A stretch of DNA of 64,000 nucleotides from the NCBI GenBank assembly GCA_012295225.1, contig WMKK01000002.1, forward strand, positions 671,949 through 735,948. Reading direction: 5' to 3'. The position numbers and the translations under genes were made by a program. The notes under the pieces are model-generated. The model did no database searches. It had not been told where the DNA came from and worked only from the letters and a program-made list of their open reading frames with translations. Shown here one piece after another: positions 1 through 7,672 of the stretch (its first letter is position 1; the number at the start of each line of letters is the position of its first letter). Origin of the DNA: Ostreococcus mediterraneus. Taxonomy: Eukaryota; Chlorophyta; Mamiellophyceae; Mamiellales; Bathycoccaceae.

Positions 1-441
1 GCGGATGTCGACCGCACGCCTCGAGGAGAGCCGGCGAGGTGTTCGTGCTGTGGTTTACACGTCGTCGGGTACGCGTTTGGGTGTGCGCCGTGCGCGGGAG
101 TGATGGAGAGGTTTGAGTTGTGTGCGATGTGTTTCGGCGCGCACGCGCATCTGAGTCAGAGGACGACGCAGACGAGCGACGAAACGGACGCGAACGTCGT
201 CGCGAGTTCGTCCCTCATGGGGTTTCGCGTGCACGATCATCCGCCGCAGTGTTTTATTAGGACTGGGGATGACGATCAGATGGCGCTGGACGAGATTTTG
301 AGCGATCGGAGAAACTTGATGGTAAACGGACGCGGGTCGGCGGAGGAGGATGTCGAGGCGACGTCGCCCGCGAAAACGCTGTCGCGTGCGAGCAGTGGGC
401 GATCGAGCGATGAGGCGTTTGACGCCACGACGACGGTGTGA
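1..441 (+). CDS. 3' end of a Cys-rich protein gene (5' truncated by window edge)
   Basis: The frame is open from the first base of the window to a TGA at 439-441, so this is the C-terminal part of a longer protein. An internal ATG lies at 103, but in-frame codons upstream still encode a clustered Cys region (CSCCGLHVV, then a C..C pair, then CAMC). The Cys/His spacing suggests a small zinc-binding module. The last 60 residues are acidic and Ser-rich with no recognisable domain. I cannot name the family. The next gene is convergent and ends at 517. Confidence 0.55.
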   Translation, partial: ADVDRTPRGEPARCSCCGLHVVGYAFGCAPCAGVMERFELCAMCFGAHAHLSQRTTQTSDETDANVVASSSLMGFRVHDHPPQCFIRTGDDDQMALDEILSDRRNLMVNGRGSAEEDVEATSPAKTLSRASSGRSSDEAFDATTTV

Positions 442-516
442 TGATTCTTTCTTTCTCTTTTTTGTTTAGTTGTATATTGTATGTAGATCTCGTGTAAAAG
501 ATGTTTTGACTCATGA

Positions 517-1938
517 CTAGGACGCCGACGCCTTTGACGCCGCACGACCGCGCGCTATGGCGAGGTCAAACATGCGCTTTAATTCGGCTGAATCGCCGTC
601 GATTTGTAAACCTTCGAAAAATGCTAACGCGGCGTCTTCGTACTCGTTCAATGCGAGTGCGGCTTCGCCTTCGCGGTACCACGCCTTGACGAACATCGGG
701 TCGAGCGCGCGCGAGTTTTTCGCGTCGGCTTTGGCGTCGGCGTAGGATTTAAGTTTAAGCCTCGCTGCCGCACGATTGGCCCATGTTTTCGCACACGACC
801 CGTCCTGTGCAAGTGATTCAGTGTATGCCTTCTCTGCACCATTGTAGTCGCCAGCGACGAACATTTCGTTCCCTTGACGTCGCGTTTTCTCCGCCGCCGC
901 CGAGTCCTTGACGGCGAAGGCATCCGTCGTCGACGCCGCCGGAGGCGCGTTCGATGTCGATGTCGCCCTGTCATCGTTCTGCATCGCCTCGAGCTGCGCC
1001 GCCACGTGCTTAATCACACCATCCGATGTCCATGCAATGCCCTCGTCGGGCGTCGTGCGAGGTAATAACAACTCTACAACGCTCCGACGTTTCGTCGCCG
1101 CCGCCGCGTGCACCGCCTTCAACCCGCTCGAATCCGCGACGTCGGCGTCCGCACCCGCGTCGAGCAACACTCGCGCCATCGCCTCGGCGCATCTCTCCGT
1201 ATTCATATGCGCGGCAGCAATATGTAACGGCGTCATATTTCCTTGCGGTGTCGCGTTCACATCGGCGCCGGCGGCGATTAATACCCGCACGCTCTCGACG
1301 TCGCCCGAAGCGCACGCAAACGTCACGACGCTCGCGCCCCCGTCTCGCATCGTCGCCTTCACACTCGCGCCGTGCTTAAGAAGCTCTTCAAGCATCCCCG
1401 AACACCCTCGCATGGCAGCCACGATCAATGGCGTGCCCACATTCTCGCACTTTTGCTCGATGGCGTTCGAAATGTCCAACCCGTACGTCCCAGAGCTCAA
1501 CGCCTCGAGCGCTCGAGCGCACGTCTCGCGTGAGCTCGCGAATCCTCCTTGCACACTTCCCATGACCATCTGATGCAACACTCCCGCCCCAGAGCTCGTG
1601 CGTGCCTTAGCATCGGCACCGAGCGCGATGAACGCGCGAACGGCATCGATCGCGCCCATGGATGCGGCAGTCATGAGCGGCGTAAAGCCCTCGTCGTCTC
1701 TCGCGTCGGCGTCGCACCCGAGCTCACTCACGAGAGCGCGTATTATCGCCACGTCCCCTCGCGCCGCGGCGGTGTGCGCGCAGCGCCGACCGCGTTCATC
1801 GCGAATCTCTGCAATCGCGCTCGCGCCCGAGGCGAACGCGGTCGACGCGCGGCGCAGGTCGTCGACGGAGCCGCGCTGGACCGCCGCCATGAGCGACTGC
1901 AGCGCCTCGAGGTCGTTCGCTTTCGGTGTCGACGACAT
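517..1938 (-). CDS. Ankyrin-repeat protein with C-terminal TPR domain
   Basis: Predicted protein of 473 aa. Ankyrin repeats fill about residues 30-290 (recurrent G-TPL-AA and G-D--VR-L patterns such as DDEGFTPLMTAASMGA). A three-unit TPR block fills about 350-460, starting near KTRRQGNEMFVAGDYNGAEK and typical of Hsp70/Hsp90 co-chaperones. The family is known for protein-protein scaffolding; the client here is unknown. I start at the ATG at 1938 (MSSTPKAN). The frame stays open upstream, but that part only translates the GT microsatellite and tandem GTGACGG repeats of the promoter. It is divergent from PP4. Confidence 0.85.
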   Translation of the reverse strand: MSSTPKANDLEALQSLMAAVQRGSVDDLRRASTAFASGASAIAEIRDERGRRCAHTAAARGDVAIIRALVSELGCDADARDDEGFTPLMTAASMGAIDAVRAFIALGADAKARTSSGAGVLHQMVMGSVQGGFASSRETCARALEALSSGTYGLDISNAIEQKCENVGTPLIVAAMRGCSGMLEELLKHGASVKATMRDGGASVVTFACASGDVESVRVLIAAGADVNATPQGNMTPLHIAAAHMNTERCAEAMARVLLDAGADADVADSSGLKAVHAAAATKRRSVVELLLPRTTPDEGIAWTSDGVIKHVAAQLEAMQNDDRATSTSNAPPAASTTDAFAVKDSAAAEKTRRQGNEMFVAGDYNGAEKAYTESLAQDGSCAKTWANRAAARLKLKSYADAKADAKNSRALDPMFVKAWYREGEAALALNEYEDAALAFFEGLQIDGDSAELKRMFDLAIARGRAASKASAS

Positions 1939-1959
1939 GCGTGCGCGGCGTCGACGTCG

Positions 1960-1997
1960 GGTGACGGATGACGGGTGACGGGTGACGGGTGACGGGT
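1960..1997. repeat. Tandem GTGACGG heptamer repeat
   Basis: Five near-perfect tandem copies of a 7-bp unit lie just upstream of the ankyrin/TPR start codon. It is simple-sequence DNA, probably in the 5' UTR or promoter. Confidence 0.8.
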
Positions 1998-2158
1998 GTG
2001 TGCGCTGTGGGACTGCGCGCGGCGTGCGTCGTGCGTCGTGCGACGGCGATGTGCGCAGTGCAGTGCGGACAAACTGTCGGGTGCCGCAGAGCTCGACGCG
2101 CGCGGTCAAGAACGGCGGCTGGTAGCGCGCGACGCGGAGGCGACGCGAGCGAGCGAAC

Positions 2159-2212
2159 GTGTGTGTGTGCGTGTGTGTGTGTGCGTGTGTGCGTGCGTGC
2201 GTGCGCGTGTGC
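2159..2212. repeat. GT dinucleotide microsatellite with GTGC interruptions
   Basis: A run of alternating GT with interspersed GTGC units covers about 54 bp. It lies between the divergent promoters. Alternating purine-pyrimidine tracts of this kind can adopt Z-DNA; whether this one does is unknown. Confidence 0.85.
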
Positions 2213-2407
2213 GAGGGCGGCGTGCGAACGCGCTCGGGTGGCGACGCGGCGTTTGGAAATTTCATTTTGATTTTTCGCATTCGAATCACGAGGTGCGCGA
2301 CGATCGAGCGTGGTCGCGCGCAACACGCGCGGGCGACAAACGTTGATACGGCGAGTGTGAGTGCGTGCGGGTGGGCGTTCGCGACGAGGCGCGGGCGGTG
2401 AGGCGCG

Positions 2408-3325
2408 ATGAGTCACGATTTAGACGCTTGGATCGCCCAGCTTAGGAAATGCGAGCCTCTCGCGGAGGACGACGTCAAGCGCCTGTGTCAGATGGCGATT
2501 GAGATTTTAGTAGAAGAGTCAAATGTGCAGACGATTGACTCGCCGGTGACGATATGTGGGGACATCCACGGGCAGTTTTATGACTTGTTGGAGTTGTTTA
2601 AAGTTGGGGGCGATTGCCCGGATACGAATTATTTGTTCATGGGCGACTTTGTCGACCGCGGGTTTTACAGCGTCGAGACGTTCTTATTGCTCTTGGCGCT
2701 CAAGGTTCGCTACCCCGATCGTATGTTCTTGATTCGAGGCAATCACGAGTGCCGACAGATTACACAAGTGTACGGTTTCTACGACGAATGCTTGCGCAAG
2801 TATGGGAGCGTAAACGTCTGGCGATATTGCACCGACGTCTTCGACTACCTTTCGCTTTCGGCGTTGATTGATAACAAAATTTTCTGTGTGCACGGTGGAT
2901 TGTCACCGAATATTACTACGATTGACCAAATTCGCACGATCGATCGCAAGCAAGAGGTGCCGCACGAAGGGGCGATGTGCGATTTGCTTTGGAGCGACCC
3001 GGAGGACGTGCGCGGGTGGGGATTATCCCCCAGAGGAGCTGGTTATTTATTCGGCGACGACGTTTGCACGTCATTTACACAAACGAATAGCATAGATATG
3101 ATTGCGCGCGCGCATCAGCTCGTCATGGAAGGGTACAAATGGATGTTCAACAAGCAGCTCGTCACGGTGTGGAGCGCGCCAAACTATTGCTATCGATGCG
3201 GTAACGTGGCGGCGATTATGGAACTGAATGAGAACTTGGCGAACGATTTCAAAGTATTCGACGCGGCACCACAAGAGGCGCGCGGAGCACCTGCGAAGAG
3301 GGCGGCTCCAGACTATTTCCTGTAA
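2408..3325 (+). CDS. PP4C: Protein phosphatase 4 catalytic subunit
   Basis: Predicted protein of 305 aa, close to the 307 aa of animal and plant PP4c (PPX). PPP-family metal-binding and catalytic motifs are intact: [31 protein letters not shown] and [11 protein letters not shown]. The C-terminus ends in DYFL, the methylatable tail shared by PP2A, PP4 and PP6. The stretch around EESNVQ--DSPVT-CGDIHGQ and WRYCT-(I/V)FDYLSLSA favours PP4 over PP2A. The enzyme is a Ser/Thr phosphatase acting with regulatory subunits in DNA-damage signalling, centrosome function and splicing. The ATG at 2408 is the only plausible start. Confidence 0.95.
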   Translation: MSHDLDAWIAQLRKCEPLAEDDVKRLCQMAIEILVEESNVQTIDSPVTICGDIHGQFYDLLELFKVGGDCPDTNYLFMGDFVDRGFYSVETFLLLLALKVRYPDRMFLIRGNHECRQITQVYGFYDECLRKYGSVNVWRYCTDVFDYLSLSALIDNKIFCVHGGLSPNITTIDQIRTIDRKQEVPHEGAMCDLLWSDPEDVRGWGLSPRGAGYLFGDDVCTSFTQTNSIDMIARAHQLVMEGYKWMFNKQLVTVWSAPNYCYRCGNVAAIMELNENLANDFKVFDAAPQEARGAPAKRAAPDYFL

Positions 3326-3381
3326 TATCTTTATGTGCAACTGCTAGCAAAATTAAAAAATCTCTAGAGACTCCCGCGCGC

Positions 3382-4209
3382 TCAACGCTTACGACACATG
3401 CTCAATCCATCACCAATGGGTACCATTCCGTATGAAACGCGCTCATCGCTCGCAACGAACGCGTTGAATTCGCGAATCGCGAGCGTTTGTTTGTCCTCAA
3501 GCGTCTCGTCTGCGACTTTCCCGTACCACAGCACGTTGTCGATGATAATCAAACCACCCGGTCGCACCAACTTCAACAGCGCTTCGTAATACTCCCTATA
3601 CGCGCGTTTATCGGCATCAATAAATCCAACGTCAAAGCTATTCTCCCCGTGTTCCTCCAAAAGTTCAACCACGCTGACTTTGGCGTCGCCATTCTTCTCT
3701 ACGACTCTGTCGCTCACGCCCGCCTTTGCCCAGTACCTCCGCGCTACGGCGAACGACTCTTCGTTCTTATCACACGCGTACAACACCCCACCCTCGCGCA
3801 TCGCCGACGCCATGGCGATCGAACTATACCCCGTATACGTCCCAATCTCAATCACGCGTCGAGCATCGACTAATTCAACCATCAACGCCAACAACGCGCC
3901 CTGCTCGGGCGCCACCTGCATTTGACTCCCGCGCAACGCGCTCGTCTCCTCGCGCAACGCGCGCAGTACCTCAGACTCGCGCGTGTGCTTGAGAAGATAC
4001 GCATACAACCCATCGTCGAGCGCGAGCGGCGGGGTGTTCCATGGCCCTGTGCCGTCGCGAGCGCCGGCGGACGCACCGCCAACTCCACCGGCGGCGGCGC
4101 CGCACGCCGCGCGAGGTCGGCGCACCGCCGCGCGCGTCGACGTCGTCGTCCTCGCCGCGCGCGCGATGCGCGACGCTCGCATCGCCACCGTCATCATCAT
4201 CGTCGTCAT
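3382..4209 (-). CDS. Class I SAM-dependent O-methyltransferase (caffeoyl-CoA OMT-like), probably plastid-targeted
   Basis: Predicted protein of 275 aa. Residues 1-50 are rich in Arg, Ala and Thr with almost no acidic residues, as in a transit peptide. The catalytic domain has motif I (VIEIGTYTGYSSIAMA), the metal-ligand region FIDADKRAYREYYE, and GGLIIIDNVLWYGKVAD, which are hallmarks of the cation-dependent CCoAOMT/COMT-like family. The known chemistry is methylation of catechol-type hydroxyls from S-adenosylmethionine. The substrate cannot be read from sequence, and algae without lignin also carry such enzymes. It converges with PP4, leaving 56 bp between stops. Confidence 0.88.
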   Translation of the reverse strand: MTTMMMTVAMRASRIARAARTTTSTRAAVRRPRAACGAAAGGVGGASAGARDGTGPWNTPPLALDDGLYAYLLKHTRESEVLRALREETSALRGSQMQVAPEQGALLALMVELVDARRVIEIGTYTGYSSIAMASAMREGGVLYACDKNEESFAVARRYWAKAGVSDRVVEKNGDAKVSVVELLEEHGENSFDVGFIDADKRAYREYYEALLKLVRPGGLIIIDNVLWYGKVADETLEDKQTLAIREFNAFVASDERVSYGMVPIGDGLSMCRKR

Positions 4210-4321
4210 CGCGCCGCCGTCACCGCGCTCGCACCGCGCGCGCCGCAGTCGCGCGGAAGGATGAAGTAACGCTCAAAGGCGTTTTTTTTGCGCATCGCGT
4301 CGTCATAATTGGACGACGACG

Positions 4322-4925
4322 ATGCCGAGCGCGCGATTGCGATGGTCGTACAAGGATGAAGTGGGCGGATGGAAAGGGTACGACGAGCGGTTGGGGTTGC
4401 GGTACGACCGGGAGACGATTGATGCGGTACGACGGCGACGAAGCGATGCGATGCGGTGCGATGGCGCGTCTTTATTTTCTGTTGATGGACTGACGAAACG
4501 ACCGCTTCGTGATGACGATGGCGCGGCGTGGGCAGATGTCAAAGACGTATGAGCATTGGAATACAATCATGGATGAGTACGACATGGATATCGATTCACA
4601 GGACGAGCGAGCGTTGAATATTATGCGTCGCGAGCGGTCGGATCCGACGTACGGGCCAGACGAACCAGTGCCGATGACGCTCAAGCCTTTCGATGGCGCG
4701 CCGGGTAGTAGCGAGGGCGTGATTAAATATACGTACATGAAAGAATTGACCACTGTGAGTGAGGTGATCGAGGACGTATCGGAACACATCGGGGCCAAGG
4801 TGTATGAGATTTCACTCGTACGCGCGGGCTTGAAAATGTCACAAAAGCAATGGACGCTGAGCGACTACGGCGTCAAGGCGGACTATGTGGTGTATTACAA
4901 AGTAGAACGCGTGACCGTGTACTAG
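4322..4925 (+). CDS. Small conserved protein, probable two-exon gene
   Basis: The firm coding part is 4536-4925, 129 codons ending in VYYKVERVTVY, with an acidic N-terminus and a compact C-terminal region that could be a ubiquitin-like fold; I do not recognise the family. ATGs at 4512 and 4518 are in frame, but CTGAC at 4490-4494 and an AG at 4534-4535 look like intron signals. A possible first exon runs from ATG 4322 to 4426, followed by donor GTACGACG; this keeps frame (phase 0) with an intron of 109 nt. If the upstream exon is wrong, the protein starts at 4512 or 4536. TGTAA at 4933-4937 is a good polyadenylation signal. Confidence 0.5.
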
Positions 4926-4978
4926 ACCCTACTGTAATTCTATTTATTAGGCTAAAGCTAAAGCTAACGTCGCGTGAC

Positions 4979-6205
4979 TTATCGCGTCTTTTTTGTCAAT
5001 TTGCGCGCTCGATCGAACGTGACGACGCTTTGCGTCACCTGTCCCAAAAGCACGAGTTGCGTTATGGCGAATACGAGCGTGATGGCGTAGAAGAAGTTTG
5101 CATTAGCCACTCTTGTGTGAATCCACATGTACCACACGATTGGGCTCAGTAACAATGCGTACAAGAACCCGCCGGCGATGAGCACGCCACCCTTCATGTA
5201 CGCCAACGGGTTCCCACTCTCATCAACGGCGATGACGGATAAGAGCGACATGTACGTCACAACATCGCTCAACGTCGGATATGGCGCACATATCGTCGCC
5301 ACGATTAAACTCAAAACCAACGCCGTCAGTGGTCTATTAGAGAATCGATACGCTAAAGGCGCCGCGAGCGCCAAAGGCGCCGCGTTGAGCGCGACAACGT
5401 AAAATTCCCGAAAATGGTCAAACATCGTGGTAAACAAATACCAATGCAAGCCTAAATTCGGCGTCTGATCTTCACTGCGCACGGCGAACAGCACCGCGGA
5501 CGACCACCACTTTGAGAAATCGTCACCCATGATGACGGCTGAAGCGCAGTGCGTCGCCGCGCACGCCCCCCCGAGCGTCGCCCATCGCCTCCATTCGTGC
5601 CTCGAACACATCAGCGCCAGCGCAGGTACAATCACCACTACATGCGGTTGCATCTGCATCGCCATGGCGCTCGCGACGCCCGCGGCGACGACGTACCCTC
5701 GACTCGCCGCGAACGCGCTCGCGAAGACGCACGCCCGTCCAACCGCCGCGTTCGACCGCGCCATCAGCGCCATGGCATTAATCGGATTCAACGCATACAA
5801 CGCACACACCCTAAACACGCCATCCATATCCGTCGTCACCGTCGTCGCGAGCGCGCACAGCAGCGCCAACGCCACGCTATCCGCCGCGAGCCACGCCGAC
5901 GCCGTCGCGAGCTCGACGCCGACGCCCGACGTCGTCCCCCCTGACCCGGCCCACCGCGCGATGCGCTCCACCGCGAACACCACGAACGGATGCCCATGAA
6001 ACGCATTCCCGTCGTACGCCGACGCGCCGAACACCGCGCGCGCGTGCGCGCCCTCGAGCGTGCGCCGCAGCGCATCCACCGCGCTCGTGAGCTCCACTCT
6101 GCGCGCCAACGCCGCGGTCAACGCCGCCGGCGCGCGCGCGCACGCGATGAATATCGCCACGCGCGAGAGCGCGGCGACGAGCGCGAGAGCGCGCCATCGT
6201 CGCAT
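4979..6205 (-). CDS. PIGU: GPI transamidase subunit PIG-U
   Basis: Predicted protein of 408 aa; known PIG-U/Cdc91 proteins are about 390-435 aa. It is strongly hydrophobic with many predicted membrane spans. The N-terminus has the family signature of a first span followed by RVELTSAVDALRRTLEG and SAYDGNAFHGHPF. PIG-U is part of the ER complex that attaches GPI anchors to proteins. I start at the ATG at 6205 (MRRWRALALVAALSRVAIF); upstream in-frame codons are Arg/Ser-rich and look non-coding. The gene is divergent from the Cys-rich membrane protein at 6402. Confidence 0.85.
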   Translation of the reverse strand: MRRWRALALVAALSRVAIFIACARAPAALTAALARRVELTSAVDALRRTLEGAHARAVFGASAYDGNAFHGHPFVVFAVERIARWAGSGGTTSGVGVELATASAWLAADSVALALLCALATTVTTDMDGVFRVCALYALNPINAMALMARSNAAVGRACVFASAFAASRGYVVAAGVASAMAMQMQPHVVVIVPALALMCSRHEWRRWATLGGACAATHCASAVIMGDDFSKWWSSAVLFAVRSEDQTPNLGLHWYLFTTMFDHFREFYVVALNAAPLALAAPLAYRFSNRPLTALVLSLIVATICAPYPTLSDVVTYMSLLSVIAVDESGNPLAYMKGGVLIAGGFLYALLLSPIVWYMWIHTRVANANFFYAITLVFAITQLVLLGQVTQSVVTFDRARKLTKKTR

Positions 6206-6401
6206 CGCGACTGCGGCGACGCGCGACGGCGACTGCGACGACGACGGCGACGACCACGACGACGACCGCGACGGTGTGACTTTGTCCCGGGTGTTTTTCA
6301 ACACCCAAGTGTCGATCAGTCGTTCGGTTGATCGTTCGCACCACCGCACAGCGCGCCGCCGAGCACGATCGCGATGGCGCCAACGATCGCCCACGACGTG
6401 G

Positions 6402-7352
6402 ATGAATCATCGTCGCTCCTTCGCGACGATTCGCGCGCGCGATCGTCGCGGACGACGCTCGCGGACGACGCTCGCGGCGGTCGCCGCGCTCGCGACGCTC
6501 GCCACCATCGGTGCCGCGGTGGTGATTCGTCGCGGCTCGGGCGCGCCGCTCGTCGGTGCCGCGGGCGCGCCCATCGCACACGATGGATCTCGCGTGTTGT
6601 ATCGCGATGGGTACATCGGACCGCCGATGCAGGACACGTGCGACGCGCGGTGCGGGTTTAAGTCGTACCCGACTGGGGAATTTCAATACTTGGACCCGTC
6701 GTGCGCGAAGGACCCTTTTGGGTGCGGATTGGCCGGCCAAAAGGATTGCCGCATATGCCAAACGAAAAAGCCAGACTACCACGGGCGACCGACGACGTGA
6801 AGATACCCGCAGTGCCCGACGTGCGTGTGTCACATGCACGACATGGATCCAGCGCGTTGTGATGTCTGCGTGTCATTATACAAATACTTCCGGTTCAACA
6901 TCAAGACGACGCGATTCAAGGATGGATACACGCGCGACTTGCATTGCCAGACGCACATTACTCAATTTTCTGAAATTAAGTTGTACACCGATGGCGGCGC
7001 ACGAGAACTCGAATTGGATGCGTCGAAGACGGTTGTTTTAACGGGCCAACCATGCCGCGCCGACGAAGGACCCAAGGAGGCGACGGATGGCAGCTTGTTG
7101 ACAAAGTTTTGCGACTTTCACTCCATCGACGAGGCTGACGGGATTAACTTTGCGTTTGGCCTCCACGAACCGTCGCGCTTATCTCACTACGAGTTCTTCA
7201 CTGCCGGGGATTGCCACGGCAGAGACCCGACGTCGTGGACGCTCTACGGCTCCACCGTCGGCACCGACGGTCCGTGGGTCGCGCTCAACAGCGACCGCCA
7301 AGAGCCCCCCGAAGGTCGCATGGCGTCGTACGGCAAGCGCGTGCTGTGCTAA
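6402..7352 (+). CDS. Cys-rich type II membrane protein with one in-frame TGA (candidate selenoprotein)
   Basis: One frame runs from ATG 6402 to TAA 7352 (316 codons before the stop) and is broken only by TGA at 6798-6800. Both sides look coding. Upstream: a signal anchor at about residues 24-43 and Cys motifs such as DPFGCGLAGQKDCRICQ. Downstream: RYPQCPTCVCHMHDMDP, then a roughly 170-residue domain with four further Cys. The Cys pattern continues across the TGA. Every GT I located upstream lies in one codon phase that cannot restore frame with the AG acceptors I found just downstream, so a simple GT-AG intron is unlikely. Remaining options are selenocysteine, read-through, a base error (for example Trp TGG) or two genes. 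I found no convincing SECIS element by eye. An ATG at 6374 opens another frame in better start context but lacks the membrane span. The family is not recognised. Confidence 0.55.
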
Positions 7353-7672
7353 ACGCAGCCGCACAACAGCTGTGTATCACCAAGCTGACTATAACGCCGA
7401 GTACAAGCGGTAACATCGCGCTCGACGTAATCAAGAAGCGCGTACACGCGCCCCGTCGCGCGTATACGCGCAGAACGGCGTCCACCGCCGCACTACGAGA
7501 CGTGACTTTCTTTTTCGCGTTGTAATCAATCACATTCACTCGTATTCATCATCCCATCGCATCCACCATCGCCCGACGCGCCTGCCGAGCGCGATGTTTG
7601 CCATGAGTGATGACGTCACGGACACGACCACGCCATCCATCGCCCGCGTGCGCGGCACACGACGACGCCGCG
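7353..7672. other. Intergenic: 3' end of TGA-containing gene and 5' region of ABC1 kinase
   Basis: This gap of about 320 bp contains TGTAA at 7521-7525, a probable polyadenylation signal for the upstream gene. In-frame ATG 7610 lies within it as an alternative ABC1K start. No clear RNA gene is visible. This is the interval to search for a SECIS element. Confidence 0.4.

Larger units (their letters stand above)
1939..2407. promoter_or_regulatory. Bidirectional promoter region between ankyrin/TPR gene and PP4
   Basis: This 469-bp gap separates two divergent start codons and is long for this genome. It holds a block of GTGACGG heptamers (about 1960-1997) and a long GT/GC dinucleotide tract (about 2159-2212). 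An AT-richer stretch with TTTTGATTTTTCG lies at about 2264-2280. I see no further gene. Confidence 0.5.

Noticed and set aside
2200-2289. N-terminal extension of the ankyrin/TPR protein with Thr-His repeats
   Set aside because: It is the translation of the GT microsatellite in the promoter; the family-like sequence starts at ATG 1938.
5877-6839. 320-residue minus-strand frame over PIG-U and the Cys-rich gene
   Set aside because: Low-complexity Arg/Ala translation with no conserved motif; it is a shadow of other coding frames.
6661-6852. GT-AG intron removing the TGA at 6798-6800
   Set aside because: The GT dinucleotides upstream lie in the wrong codon phase to restore the frame with the available AG acceptors, and no CTGAC branch motif is present.
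7353-7620. SECIS element after the TGA-containing gene
   Set aside because: GTGA at about 7502 and ATGA at about 7603 were considered, but neither has the paired GA and a stem with an AA-containing apical loop. A computed search is still needed.
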